A stretch of 64,000 bases of DNA from Malurus cyaneus samueli (GCA_009741485.1 CM019218.1:30836898-30900897), one strand, 5' to 3'; positions 26,801 to 37,289 are shown, counted from the first letter of the stretch. Made by a program: numbers and translations. Notes: generated by a model not told the origin, from the letters alone.

Positions 26801-29800
26801 GATTTAAGTTATTTCCTTATTTTTGAACAGCAGACTTGATTCCCCCTAGTCAAGAGTATATTTAAGATTCCACTAGAAGAAACAAGTTGCTAAAAGAGGA
26901 CTGAAAAGGATGACTTTAAAGAATTTTGATGAAGAATTTTTTACCAAGCAAATCAACATAGCTGTCGTTTTTTTCAACACACACTAGGTAAATGTCTAGT
27001 AAAATGAAAATGATGTACAGAGATTAAACTTCATTTTGGTATTTGACCTGCTTAGCTCACATATGGCTTCTGGGATATTCAGAGAAAAAAAATAGAAAAA
27101 TGTGTTCTGTTTTTTTTTACTTGGTAGCATTCTGCTTCATGTCAGGGAGCAAGATGGCACGATTTAAAGGAACTTTAGTTCACACTCCTAAATTCCAGAT
27201 TACTTGTTAATATATGGCTTGCAAACTTTCATACAAAACAGCTACTAACACCTGGAAAGAATACTATATATGCAAGTCATTTCTGTTCCCCACCTTGTAA
27301 TTCTGAATTGAAAGGGATTTGAGAATTGTGGACAAAGGCATGCCAGTTTTTTGGTTAGTAATGCAGGATTCTAATTTGAATTGCTACAAAAAAGATTGAA
27401 AAATCAAGTGCACTGACCACAGAGAAAATTATTTTCATCTGCTCCCACAGAAACACAGTCCTAAACTGTATGTATTGATTTGTACACCAAAGCAAAGGCA
27501 ATTTTATTTCAGTGCATACCTCAGTGTCCACATTTTTTTCAAAACATCCAGATCTTGAAGGTATTTAAACAAGAGGCGCCAGAGTCACAAAACTGGCAGG
27601 ATGAGTCTCATTTTTCCATTATTGCAGAATCTCTTTGTGTCTGGCATCGACAGTCTGACATCATGAACATGACTACAACGTCAGATGCCCACAACCTTCC
27701 ATCAATCACACTCGCTACTTTAAAAGTCCTCTTTCAGCCTGGACCTTGGACCAATTATATTGCATCAAGGTTACTGCCACTAAAGAAAAAACGACCTAAT
27801 CAGCATATTTACATATGCAAATCAGTTCTCCCAGGCATTGGTTTGTAATTGGCAGCAATTCTGACTTGGTAACAAATATGAAGGTTTATGTCCCTTGTAT
27901 CTTCGTCTTTCTTCCAAACTCTACTCTGCATACTCTGTTAGGCCACAGCTGCATATGTTTCTACAGAGTAAGTTATTCCACACATATTTCCTTCACACAG
28001 GTAGATATCAAGTACACAAGATGTAATGTGTAGTTGTATAATGGAATATATTCAAATCTGCAGAACTTTCACTGTGAGTTGGCACAAGGTTCACCACTGG
28101 CTGAAATCACCGAAAGTGAACAACTTCCCAAAGACTGCATGTCCCCTACAGATATTCTAGAGATGAGCTGGAGAGAGAATCTCGTTTAGCAAGGCATCTG
28201 CGTGGACAGTGAACTTAGTCAATTGGTATTTACTAACATGTGCAGAAGTGTTTATCTTGTGCCCTAGCACTGCTCCTTTTCTGGGCTGTGCTGAAATAAC
28301 CATTTTGATAACCATACAACTGGGAATGTGAAAACTTGGTTAGACAGTGAATACCTTGAATTATTGCTCTACAGCAGTTCTACTTCACATGTAAGCTCAG
28401 TTTGGGGACAAAAGCCACAACAGAGAAGCTCTGATTTTTTCCTGATTTAGTGTTAAAATCAGCCAATCCAACTGCAGCATTACTCCTTCACATCACTTAA
28501 CATGACAGTAGGAAGCAAGACCAGCCTATTGCCTACAGTATGGCAAAGGCACATATCATAATAAGTTTGTGAATCTCTCCAAGACATTTCAACTGCTTTA
28601 AAATCCACACTCGTTCAGCCAGAGAAGGCAAAGAATAGTAATGAACCTGCAGGGTTTGAGCACACAAAACTTCTTTCGCGAAGCTACACAAAGAAACAGA
28701 GCTGGACCCCTAAATCACATGAAGAAAACAGTATTTCATTACAGCTCTTCAGTTACTGGAAGAGGAAAAGGACACAGAGCCCAGATCACCTACCTAGATC
28801 CACTCTGTGACTGGTAGTAACTGAACCGTTGTGAGAATCTCCCCCTTCCTCTTCGGGCTCGAGCATGTTCAATTGTGACCCTGATGACAGGAACAAAAAC
28901 AAAACAAGCACATAAAAAACCCAGAACAACAAACCTTAAATATCTGACATTGACTTGAATCTTTCACAACTGGAAGCAAATGTGCACAAACAAGAATTAT
29001 CTTGCCCTTGCAAGCAATGATTTATAACACAATCACTGGCATTTCTTAAAGAGCCAGATGAGTGTTTTTGTCTTTTCCCATTCATATCCCTTGGATTTTC
29101 ATGGAAAATTGTCTGTAATTCATACTGAAACACTTGAATTTGCTCAACCAGAGCCCAGAAGTACTCACTGAGTGAAAAGGGTGTACTAAAATAACTACCG
29201 ACAAACTAATGATCTAAAATCCAGCTTAGATAATCACAGTAAAAATTACTCTAACATACAATGACTATAGTCCACACTGCTGCAAAGGCAGCCCTCCAAC
29301 TCATGACAGGCTATCCCCAGCTTATTTTCTGGTCAACAGACAGATAAATACTAAATAAATTCAATTCACTCTTACTAATATTGCACTTACTAAGTGCAAG
29401 TAGAGAAAACAGTCAGCCCTGCTCCAAATCACTCTTCCTCCTGCCTTAAACTAATCTTGGCCTTAAACAAGACTGGATCCCACTGAATGTCTATGGCACC
29501 ACAGAACCACAAGAAATGGATGTTCGGAGCACAAGTTAATGCAGCTTTTTGATGCAAAGCACTTCTTCTATTCTTAAGGGAAATGATGGTATCACACTTA
29601 CCTTTCATCACACAACTCTTTACCATTTAGTTCATAAATTGCATCATCAGCATCCCTGTGGTCTTCAAATTCCTAGAAAGAAAACAGGAATTTAGAAGTA
29701 TTTTCCCTCAAAGTATATGCAAAGACTAAGAAATAGGTCTTCTTTATAGATTTTACATTTCTACAGCAAGTATCACCAAGAACGTTGAATAAGGAAGCCA

Positions 29801-32800
29801 ATTCCTGGTACATTTATGACTGAAAAGCCAAGGGGCTCCTATTCACAATTACCTCTTCTCCTTCCACCCCACAAACTCCCCAGTTGCTTCAGTATAACTA
29901 TTTGCAGGACCTATATTAATTAATTAAATGACTCGGTTTACACGACAGAAATATCTAAAATAACTTTTGGAGAGAGGTAGGGGGAATTCCTTCAAGGCAC
30001 ACATTTTAAAACACAGCCCCACATACAGGGAAATGCTATATAACAGCATAAGCTGATCAAGTGCAGGAGAGTTGTGCACTCCCAAAACTCTCTTAAGATT
30101 AAATTCTTACTGAATTGGCAAAGAAAGAGTGAACAGAAAAAAAAGGCCCTCCTAGTTGTTTTCTGAGTGAATTCAGTTCACTAGCTAGGCAAAAAGGTGC
30201 CTGTGTAAGAAGAGTGTGAAACATAAGCCCCTCTTCAGCACTGGCCACCTGCGAGTCCAGACCAGCTATAACAAGCATAATTCCATTTACTGTTGCAATG
30301 TAATCTGTCACTTTGCTTTTGGCAGAAATGCTGCTTTAGTCAGCCCAAGTCGCCGCTGCCCACTATCCAGCCCACAGGTTCTTGGCAAAGCCACTTGTAC
30401 AGCTCGGCAGGAAACTAGGTCAAGAAACCTACCCAGATGAAAAACAGCACACTTTGTGCAGGAGGTGGGGTGAAAAAGACAGTGTTATTTTTCAACCAGA
30501 TCAGTTTCCCAGGTAGGGTCATTATATGTGGGTGAACAACTGCAGCAACACCCTGAGAGGCAAGGGGACAAAGCAGAGAGAACCAGCAGCTGAGTAGGGA
30601 CTGCTGGAAGCAATAGTGTAGATGGACAGAAAAAATTGTGGAACAGCACCTTGCAAGCAATAAACAACAGAGGAGAAGCTTCTCAAGTTGAAGAAAGTGC
30701 TTGCATAACTATAAACTGCTTTTCAGAAGCAATACTGGTTTAAGTAATCTTCCCCTCTGCAGTGAAATCTGTTTCACTACTAAGTGAAACATCACATATC
30801 ACACATCCTCACATGATGATAGAAAGATTATCTTAAAAAAATTAATTTACGTCCAGCATTTGATATTATTAGTAGTTGGCAACTGCAAGTCCCCAAACTG
30901 AACATGTGCAAGTATCTCTAGCTTTATGGTCTGAAGTTTGAAAACACTATGCCCTGAAATCCACAAAATTTAAGTCGATATAATTCGTTTCAAAGGTTAA
31001 GCAATTATTTCTATCCAGCACAATGAAACATGCTTTTAACACTGTAACAATGTTCACATGGTTTTGTAATATGTTTTATAAATACAGCTCTTCAATAATA
31101 GAAAATAAAAATGAACTGACAGCACGTGGCAAGTGAAGTGACACGAAGGATAATGCCATTCCACCTGTTTATAAACGGCATGGATGACAGGATCAAGCAC
31201 AGCCTCACCAGTTTTGTATCTGACACCAAAGTGGGAGGAGAAATAGATATACCAGAATGAAAAAAACATCCCACAAAAAGACCTTGATAGGCTTAAAGAT
31301 TACGAAAACAAGAATCACAAGTCTTAACAAAAGAGAAACATGAAGTGCTGCACGTGGCATAAAATAATCCTAAGCAGTACAATGCATTGGGAGCTGAGTG
31401 GCTGGAGTGTAGCTCTGTTGAAAAGAACATGGAAACCCTCATGTTGAGTCAGCTAAGCCTGAGTCAGCAGTGTGGCCTTGCTACAAGGAAAGCAAATCGC
31501 ATCCTGGGCTACAACAGTAGGAGTACAACCAGCAGACCAAGGGATGCCATTACTCCACCCTACTTGGCGTTTGTTAGGTCCATCTGGAACACTGTGTCCA
31601 GTTTTGGTCCCTCCAGCTCATAAAAGACATTGAAAAACTGGAGTGAGACTAGCAGAGGGACACCAAAACTGATCAGAAGGTTAGGTAACAGAGAAAGGCT
31701 GAGAGCCTTATTTGTTCAGCCTGAAGAAAAGGCAGGTCCAAGGGAATCCAGTCAGAGTCTTACAAAACCCAGAACAGTTACAAAAACAATGGAAGTGATT
31801 CCCAATATGGGTGCACAATGATTGCATGACACCTATGCGAGAGAAAATGGCTCAGCTGCAAAGAAAAAAATTATCCTAAGAACAATTCATTTTTTAGATA
31901 AAGTTATGAGACAATTATTCATGCTTATTAATGATCTTTGAAAGGAAAATGGTTCCATGTAGGAACTACAGAAGAGAGGAGGGAGGATTGACTGCCTTGC
32001 TTACAAGAGTTGAACAGAAGTTGCTCCTGAATGAGTCAACAGCCTAGCCCAGGAAAAGAGGAACACTCAAGGAAAGGGGATTGAGAAATAACAGCAATTG
32101 GAAAAAGCACTCTAAATAAACTCAGGCTCATGTCTAGATCAGCCATTTACCTCTGGACTTTAAGAGACAGGTATTTACCTACCATCAGTCCACAAGAAGC
32201 AGCTCATAATGTAAAGTAATCAGGAACCACCATGTATAGGAGTTAGGGAGCAATATTCATATGAAACTAAAGTAAAGAAAACCTGTTCTTTTGTTCTTTT
32301 CCCATAACTTCACTCAAGGGATTAAGCTTGGCAGAAAGAGTGGCATCTGAGTCTACCATAGTGCAAGGGCAGTATCAGCCTTTCGAGTCTGAACTAAGCG
32401 CTGCAGAACAGCTAATTCTCAATTCTCAGGAGATAAGTTAAAACACAGGCTGAGCCTGAGTCTATTTGCAAACCTGTAAAGCTGCAAAATTTCGACATTT
32501 AGGAGGACAGAGCTCTAAAAAGCAGTAGTAGTTAAGAGATACAATGAACTGTCTACTTCATTTACAGTATGACAGACACATACGCCCTATAAACATGTAC
32601 TGATGGTGAATATATCTAACTTTAGCTGCACAAGACTTCAAAACAGTGCTGCTCGAATCCACTAGCAAGCACCTATTACACCTGTTGTCTCAGCCAACTA
32701 CTTTGCTTTTATGTCAGGCTATTATTTAAGAGATGACCAAGCAGATTAGAAGGAGTGAGAGAGGAGCTTAAATGGTTCTATATGAACTTTTCTTCCAGGT

Positions 32801-33261
32801 CAAGACTGCAAAATTTTGTACTGCCATAAAAGGATATTTATAGTCTTCAGAAAAGAGGGATAAATTGTAAATCCACAGACAATGATCAAACAATGTATTT
32901 AATGTAGCTAGAATATGACCCAAAATTTTGAGCAAAACCTGGCCAAAACTGTAATCCAAAATTCTGAAAAGCAGTCTGAAATGTATAGTAATATTTTCCA
33001 TTACCCACTGCAACTACTATTTTCTTAAACATCTTCCCTTCCTTGACATGAGCCTAGCAAGGTTAGGCTTGTCAAGGAAGGGACATCATTCCTTGTCCTG
33101 CAAGCAGGAGCAAGGAAAACAAGGCTATTACTTACCACAAATCCAAATCCATTTTTCAGATGGATTTCTCGTATGCGGCCATATCCTTTGAAGAATTTCT
33201 CTACATCCCGTTCACGAGCACGTGAGCTCAAGTGTCCAACAAAGACACGGCAGCCACTCAT
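20556..33261 (-). CDS. SRSF5: SRSF5-type serine/arginine-rich splicing factor, complete gene (7 coding exons)
   Basis: Nuclear pre-mRNA splicing factor of the SR family. In this family the RRMs bind exonic enhancers and the phosphorylated RS tail recruits spliceosome parts. Seven coding exons with GT/AG borders join in frame to 834 nt, 277 residues, close to human SRSF5 (272). RRM1 is about residues 4-73, with RNP2-like CRVFVGHL and RNP1-like KNGFGFVEF. A G/R/S/Y linker follows (about 74-105). RRM2 is a pseudo-RRM (about 106-178) with the SR hallmark SWQDLKD at 117-123, split by an intron after Q119. The RS domain fills about 180-277. [11 protein letters not shown] points to SRSF5 rather than SRSF4/6. 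Other residues ([32 protein letters not shown]) differ from human SRSF5, so this may be the separate srsf5a-like paralog of non-mammalian vertebrates. The gene symbol is therefore a family-level call. It is followed by a 3' UTR and AATAAA at 19392-19397. Confidence 0.9.
20848..21837 (-). other. SRSF5: SRSF5 intron 7
   Basis: 990 nt of AT-rich intron. No repeat or further exon seen. Confidence 0.85.
21838..21948 (-). CDS. SRSF5: SRSF5 exon 7: end of pseudo-RRM
   Basis: 111 nt between GATGACAG| and CATAG|GTATGT. It encodes [20 protein letters not shown] and continues through [16 protein letters not shown] to the start of the RS tail. Phases match both neighbours. Confidence 0.93.
21949..22827 (-). 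other. SRSF5: SRSF5 intron 6
   Basis: 879 nt. Nothing beyond the splice sites is recognised. Confidence 0.85.
22828..22901 (-). CDS. SRSF5: SRSF5 exon 6: middle of pseudo-RRM
   Basis: 74 nt between CTGTAG| and GAAGG|GTAAGT. It encodes [18 protein letters not shown] and then RNNRNE. Together with exon 5 it makes the SWQDLKD signature that contacts RNA and SRPK1 in SR pseudo-RRMs. Confidence 0.93.
22902..26634 (-). other. SRSF5: SRSF5 intron 5 (large)
   Basis: 3.7 kb, AT-rich and free of recognisable CR1, which is unusual for its length. It contains the candidate poison exon at 23617-23872. The low repeat load fits a conserved regulatory intron, but conservation cannot be measured here. Confidence 0.8.
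23617..23872 (-). other. SRSF5: Candidate NMD poison exon in SRSF5 intron 5
   Basis: In the 3.7-kb AT-rich intron between exons 5 and 6, the minus strand has a strong acceptor, CTCCTGTTTTTTGGCAG|TCTAG, with a branch-like TGAC about 20 nt upstream. A strong donor, TGCG|GTAAGTAG, lies 256 nt further on. An alternative donor CTCAT|GTAAGAG ends at 23711. The enclosed sequence is more GC-rich than its surroundings. Exon 5 ends in phase 0, so inclusion reads eight codons and then TGA. SR genes commonly regulate themselves with such exons; usage here is inferred. Confidence 0.5.
26635..26707 (-). CDS. SRSF5: SRSF5 exon 5: start of pseudo-RRM
   Basis: 73 nt between GCTTCCAG| and TGGCAG|GTGAGT. It encodes [20 protein letters not shown] then ISWQ, and ends on a codon boundary. 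The large intron that follows holds the candidate poison exon. Confidence 0.93.
26708..28793 (-). other. SRSF5: SRSF5 intron 4
   Basis: 2.1 kb of AT-rich sequence. A 122-codon plus-strand ORF near 27480-27848 resembles no known protein and is taken as chance. Confidence 0.8.
28794..28880 (-). CDS. SRSF5: SRSF5 exon 4: end of RRM1 and G/R/S linker
   Basis: 87 nt between TCATCAG| and TCTAG|GTAGGT. It begins [16 protein letters not shown], the SRSF5-like end of RRM1, then a serine/tyrosine-rich linker (SYYQSQSGS). Confidence 0.92.
28881..29601 (-). other. SRSF5: SRSF5 intron 3
   Basis: 721 nt. No element recognised. Confidence 0.85.
29602..29672 (-). CDS. SRSF5: SRSF5 exon 3: end of RRM1
   Basis: 71 nt between TTTCTAG| and AAAG|GTAAGT. 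It encodes [19 protein letters not shown] and completes RNP1 (GFGFV|EF). The last codon is split (AG|G). Confidence 0.93.
29673..33135 (-). other. SRSF5: SRSF5 intron 2
   Basis: 3.5 kb. It contains a CR1 copy at about 31155-31810 that runs antisense to the gene. The rest is unremarkable AT-rich intron. Confidence 0.85.
31155..31810 (+). repeat. CR1 LINE remnant in SRSF5 intron 2, plus orientation
   Basis: AAACGGCATGGATGACAGGA, GTTTTGTATCTGACACCAAA, GAAGTGCTGCACGTGGC and CGCATCCTGGGCTACAACAG follow the CR1 ORF2-to-3' order in sense direction. It lies antisense to the host gene. Confidence 0.88.
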
Positions 33262-33274
33262 CTTAAGGTTGATA
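33136..33274 (-). CDS. SRSF5: SRSF5 exon 2: start codon and first part of RRM1 (residues 1-42)
   Basis: The exon starts after TTTTTTAG. The ATG is at 33259-33261, with A at -3. The coding part, 33136-33261, encodes 42 codons that begin [11 protein letters not shown] (RNP2) and end GFGFV, the first half of RNP1. The donor is GTG|GTAAGTAA, phase 0. The alternative is an upstream in-frame start in exon 1. Confidence 0.92.
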
Positions 33275-35424
33275 CTAAAAAAGAAAACAACACTGTTTAT
33301 CTGATTAACAAACTTAAAATAGAGTGATTAAGATCACTTTTACATCTCAGAAATCTTGGTTAAATAGGATTTGATTTTACTGTCCTCCAGGTATACATAT
33401 TAAAAGCCTAATTCTCTTCAGACATAAAAGGGATAAAATCCTGTCTTGCTGACTTCTAGAAGAACCTACACAGAATTTCCAGTTTTGTACATTTTAATCA
33501 TGAAACTTAAAAGCCCAACTCTGCTACTCTGACGATTTTACTGGAGTAGCAGCAGTTTAAAAAAAAACAACAAAAAAACAAGGAACAAAACTCATATGCT
33601 AATCATTGGAATAACAACAAACAACAACAAACAGCATAAAACATTCTCAAAATTTTTGCTTCCACCTAGAAGAATCTCTGCAATAAAATTTTATTGGCAC
33701 ACAAAAGATTAAGCAGTCATCAAATTATTTCAATTTCCATTAACCATAAATATTCCTTATTTTAACAATCTGTAAGGTTTTGAGGATAGAATTTTGCATT
33801 ATACAATTTCAACAACGGCCAAAATAAAAAAGGCTATTTGGGACAATCAAATTTTCAAAGCTATCTACTGATCCAGTATATATTATGATTTGGGATATAT
33901 AATTGGGATATTCTATGTAAAACTCCATTTTTTTACCTTGAGGGGTCACTATTACAATTTATGTGGTTCAAAAATGTTTAGTGTCTTGCAACTGGAAAGT
34001 ATGAATTATCTGGCTCACCCAGTGAGCTTGCTGTCATAGAAAATAAAAAGAAGAATTCAAGGCCCTATGAACGGAAACACAATGTGATCTTGCACTATAA
34101 TACTGGGCTCTAAAGTAGGCAAAGTAGAGACAACATGTGAGCTGTGAAAATAATTCCAATCAGTTTGGAATCAGTATTTTGAATTAATGTAATTCATCTT
34201 CTCTGTTAATTAACACCTGTTAGGTTTCTATTGATTACTTTCTTTACTCAGACTCACTGTGCCATGGGAGATGTGCTAGAATTTTGGAAGCCTGGGTATT
34301 GGGCTTTTTATGGGCGAGGAGTTTAACTATGACAGCACTTACTTAAATTGGCCTCAGACACCCCTGAACCTCGGAGGAGCCCACGCTGTTCTTTGTAGCC
34401 ATTCTCTCCTTTGTGCTCACACGTGCATTTTAATGCCACACAATAATCCAGTTCAGGGGCCTGGTTCAGCTCCCTCGCTGAGTGCCCAGTCTTCCAACAG
34501 ATGGTTTCCCTGGCGCACCCTTACCACGCAAACACTGGCAAGGCCAGCAGTGGTATTAAGGGAAAGGCAGGCCCTCGTTGAAGAAGGGCATCCTTACGTA
34601 ACTGTGTGTTTTAAAACATGGCAAGAACGGCCACTCCGGCAACAGCGCTCATGTTGGGAACAACAAAGATTTGAAAGATAAAACCGACTGCGTAACTGCT
34701 ATTCAATAATTTTAGCTCTAGCAAAATAAGGTGGGGAGAAAAGCGCAGAAGGAAAATGAACACGGGGTGGGTGGATGGAACTGATCACCATTGAAACTGA
34801 CAAATATACTGCGGAATCCGTAGGAACAACCCATCCGCGCGTTATTTACTCATAATCAGGGAGCACAATGGATGCGAGATCTGTATTGACACCTTTGAGG
34901 CGCGGAGCTTCACACATTGCGCCTACCACAATGTAATCGAGTTCGCTCGCTGGCGACTCAGAATACGCGGAAATGCCCTCGGGAAGCACGGCCCCGCAGC
35001 AAGCAGCCATCTGCTCCTCCCTCCTTTCGACAAGTCGAGAAAGGCCGAGGCTACGCCAGGCCCGCGGCCTGCCCAAGGCAGCAAGGCCCTCACTTTCACG
35101 GGCCGCCGCCACGCGGCGCCGGGCCACGCAGCGGCGCCACCCCTTCGGCTCCTGGAAGCTGTGCGCTCGCTCCAATCCGCGACGGCTCCTCCGGCCATCC
35201 GCCGGCATCAGCCCTCCCCCCTCGGGAAGCGATGGAGCGCGGCCCGCACCCCCCCCCCCCGCGCGGCCGCGAACGCTCGGGCCTGCGGCGCCGCGCGGCG
35301 CCAGCGCGGCCTCCGCCGCGGCTCCTCTGCCTCGGCCCGTCCCCGCCCCACCGCGGGCACGGCGCCAGAATCCCGCCGGCGGCTCCCACACGCGCCCGGC
35401 CCGCCGCGGAGGGCGGCCACGTAC
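33275..35424 (-). other. SRSF5: SRSF5 intron 1
   Basis: 2.15 kb from the non-coding first exon to the start-codon exon. The donor half lies in the CpG island; the acceptor half is AT-rich. A 123-codon plus-strand ORF at 34310-34681 is not recognised. Confidence 0.6.
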
Positions 35425-35640
35425 CGTCGCGGAGCGGCGAGTCTGCGGGCCGTGAGAGAACCGCTCTGCGGCCGCGGCGACATGGCTGCCGGCTGCTCCA
35501 CCGACCGCCGCCGCGCGACCACCGCGCCTGCGCGCAGCCGCCCGCGCGGCCCCGCCCGCAGCTCGCCGCGCTGCACGACGGGAGATGTAGGCGCGGGGGG
35601 CGATGGCGGGGCTCCCGGAGCTCATCGTGTTCCACTCTCC
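34880..35640 (-). promoter_or_regulatory. SRSF5: CpG-island promoter of the SRSF5-type gene
   Basis: Very GC- and CpG-rich block around the non-coding first exon. It holds an SP1 box (GGGCGGGGCC on the minus strand near 35550), an NRF1-like GCGCCTGCGCGC at 35524-35535 and a ZNF143-like GCACGACGGGAGATGTAG at 35573-35590. There is no TATA box. The long open frames on both strands here are what high GC produces by chance. Confidence 0.75.
35425..35520 (-). other. SRSF5: SRSF5 non-coding first exon (5' end approximate)
   Basis: Inside the CpG island the minus strand carries a good donor, CGACG|GTACGTGG, with the last exon base at 35425. The next exon has an acceptor TTTTTTAG|TATC ending at 33275, 13 nt before the ATG. 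The transcription start is not visible, so the upper border is a guess. An ATG at 35481-35483 on the minus strand lies within this exon and is in frame with the main start after splicing (see findings). Confidence 0.55.
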
Positions 35641-35752
35641 TGCCACGGGCACGGACACCTCCCGCTACACCAGGCTGCTCAGAGCCCGTCCAACCTGGCC
35701 TTGGACTCTGCCAGGGATGGGGCATTCACAGCTTCCCTGCGCAGCCTGTTCG
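35638..35752 (-). repeat. Short CR1 fragment at the edge of the SRSF5 CpG island
   Basis: CTGCCACGGGCACGGACACC, CCAACCTGGCCTTGGACTCT and CCAGGGATGGGGCATTCACA match the reverse complement of a CR1 3' region. It is truncated at both sides; the usual 3' terminal repeat is missing. Confidence 0.8.
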
Positions 35753-36106
35753 TGCTGAACTGCCTGTGACTTTTGACTGAGATATGGCAACAAGATGGGT
35801 AACAATTCTGCTTAATAAGTGGAGGAGAAAAGGCCTCAGACACCCCGAGAATTTATCTAAAGTGTTGCACTCGGCAACTCAGTTCTGCCAACAGAAGTGT
35901 GCTGCCGCCTGCCCCTTACTACCGACTTCTCCTCTTCGGCACACAGAATTACACTGCGCTGGGTAAGGCGCAATAGTGTTGATGTCGCTGACAGCAGGGG
36001 GAAACCTTGGGTGTGGAAAATTGACTAGTGAAGATCCAGGCCTCTGTGGCAGAAGCAGTTTTTCCATGAATAAACGGCACACTATTTTCCTGCTTTATCA
36101 GTATCA
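35753..36106. other. Intergenic, nothing recognised
   Basis: About 350 bp between the CR1 fragment and the duplicated unit. Confidence 0.5.
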
Positions 36107-36455
36107 TACAGCTCAAAGAATATTAGGGCTGGTAAAGGAAGGCCAGGAGAATCCCAGCAGGGCCTCAACATTGCTGCTCCTACTGCCTTCTGATCTGGAC
36201 CAGCCATGGTTTTTGGTTTGGATAGATTTGAGGGTTAGCATTAGTGTTTTTGGGTTGAGAGGGTCAAATATCCTACAGCTCGAAGAATACTGGGTCTGGA
36301 AAAATAAGGCTAAAATGATCCCAGCAAGGCCCCAAGATTGCTGCTCCTTGCTGATCTGAACCAGCCATGGTAATGGGTTTGGGTTTAGGGTAGGGCTAGT
36401 GTAAGGGTGAGGGTCAGACTTAGGGGTAGGATTGAGAGAGTCAAATATTCTACAG
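36107..36455. repeat. Tandemly duplicated ~170-bp unit with telomere-like tails
   Basis: TACAGCTC at 36107 and TACAGCTCG at 36274 begin two diverged copies (167 and 177 bp). Shared blocks include ATCCCAGCA, ATTGCTGCTCCT, ACCAGCCATGGT and GAG.G.GTCAAATAT. Each copy ends in G/T-rich DNA with GGGTT and TTAGGG-like words. TACAGTATC at 36451 looks like the start of a third, truncated copy. Confidence 0.8.
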
Positions 36456-36477
36456 TATCAGATATACTCACTTCATG

Positions 36478-37107
36478 TGTTGCCTTTTCTAACTTAGGAA
36501 TGGAATTCAAGATAATTTTAGCATAGGATTTAATATTAAAAATGGGCTTTTATTGGAGCTCCAGGTGCAGTCATGGAAGTATATCTATAAAAGCACATCC
36601 CCGAAGGGATGAGTACAGTTTTATAGGTTTTAGGAATTTAGCATAATTGATAAAAAGCATCAATTAAGAGGACAAGTGGTAATGCAATTCCTCCCAGGTC
36701 AAGCTCCTTCTCTGGAGTCCCCTACTCTTGGTACTAGCTGTACTTGTTCATGCAAATGTGTCTCAAAGACTTTATTTTCAACCTTGTTTCTCAGGAAGAA
36801 CCAAGATAGGATAGGGGCTTTGTACCCCGCAGGCCTTGGAGCTCTGGAATGTGTTTGGTCTTTTTAGCTGAGGAAAAGGGTAGGGAAAAGTACTGGGAAG
36901 GTTACAAATATATAAAAGAAAAAGGCAAAAATCACTCGGGCATCATATGGAGTTGCTACAGTGTAATTAATGACAGTTTACAGTATGATGATCAGTATAA
37001 AAATTACCTGTTTCTTCAGTATAGCATAGCTTGTTAAGTCTTTGCTGTCCAAATACTTAAAATATAACTACAGTTTGGTTTGACCCTTTTCCCCCCTTGT
37101 CTGACAG
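36478..37107 (-). mobile_element. Probable solo LTR of an endogenous retrovirus
   Basis: Read on the minus strand it begins TGTCAGACAAGGGGGG, has a TATA-like CCTATAAAACTG and, about 80 nt later, CCAATAAAAGCCC, and ends GGCAACACA. This is the order TG, TATA, poly(A) signal, CA of an LTR. No gag/pol/env is nearby and no clear target duplication was found, so borders are tentative. Confidence 0.4.
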
Positions 37108-37289
37108 CATCATTTCTGGATTTTCTGCTTTAATTTGGAGTAAATATCTATATTTATATTGTATATTAGATACAGGCATCATTCAAATTTATTGCCCTCT
37201 AATTAGCGGAGGATTCCACCAGGAATTATCTCTAGGATGGAGATAACCTATACATTCAACATCCATATAATGAACCAAATCTTTCAGGT

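Noticed and set aside
27480..27848. 122-codon plus-strand ORF in SRSF5 intron 4
   Set aside because: No homology and no promoter or splice evidence; intronic and antisense.
35602..35769. Plus-strand ORF beginning MAGLPELIVFHS, considered as the first exon of a divergent gene
   Set aside because: Past the first dozen codons it runs straight into a CR1 fragment and stops; no donor site or known family supports it.
34846..35780. Open frames of up to 287 codons on both strands over 34.9-35.8 kb
   Set aside because: They lie in the CpG island, overlap in several frames, are Ala/Arg/Pro/Gly-rich without domains, and reflect scarcity of stop codons in GC-rich DNA.
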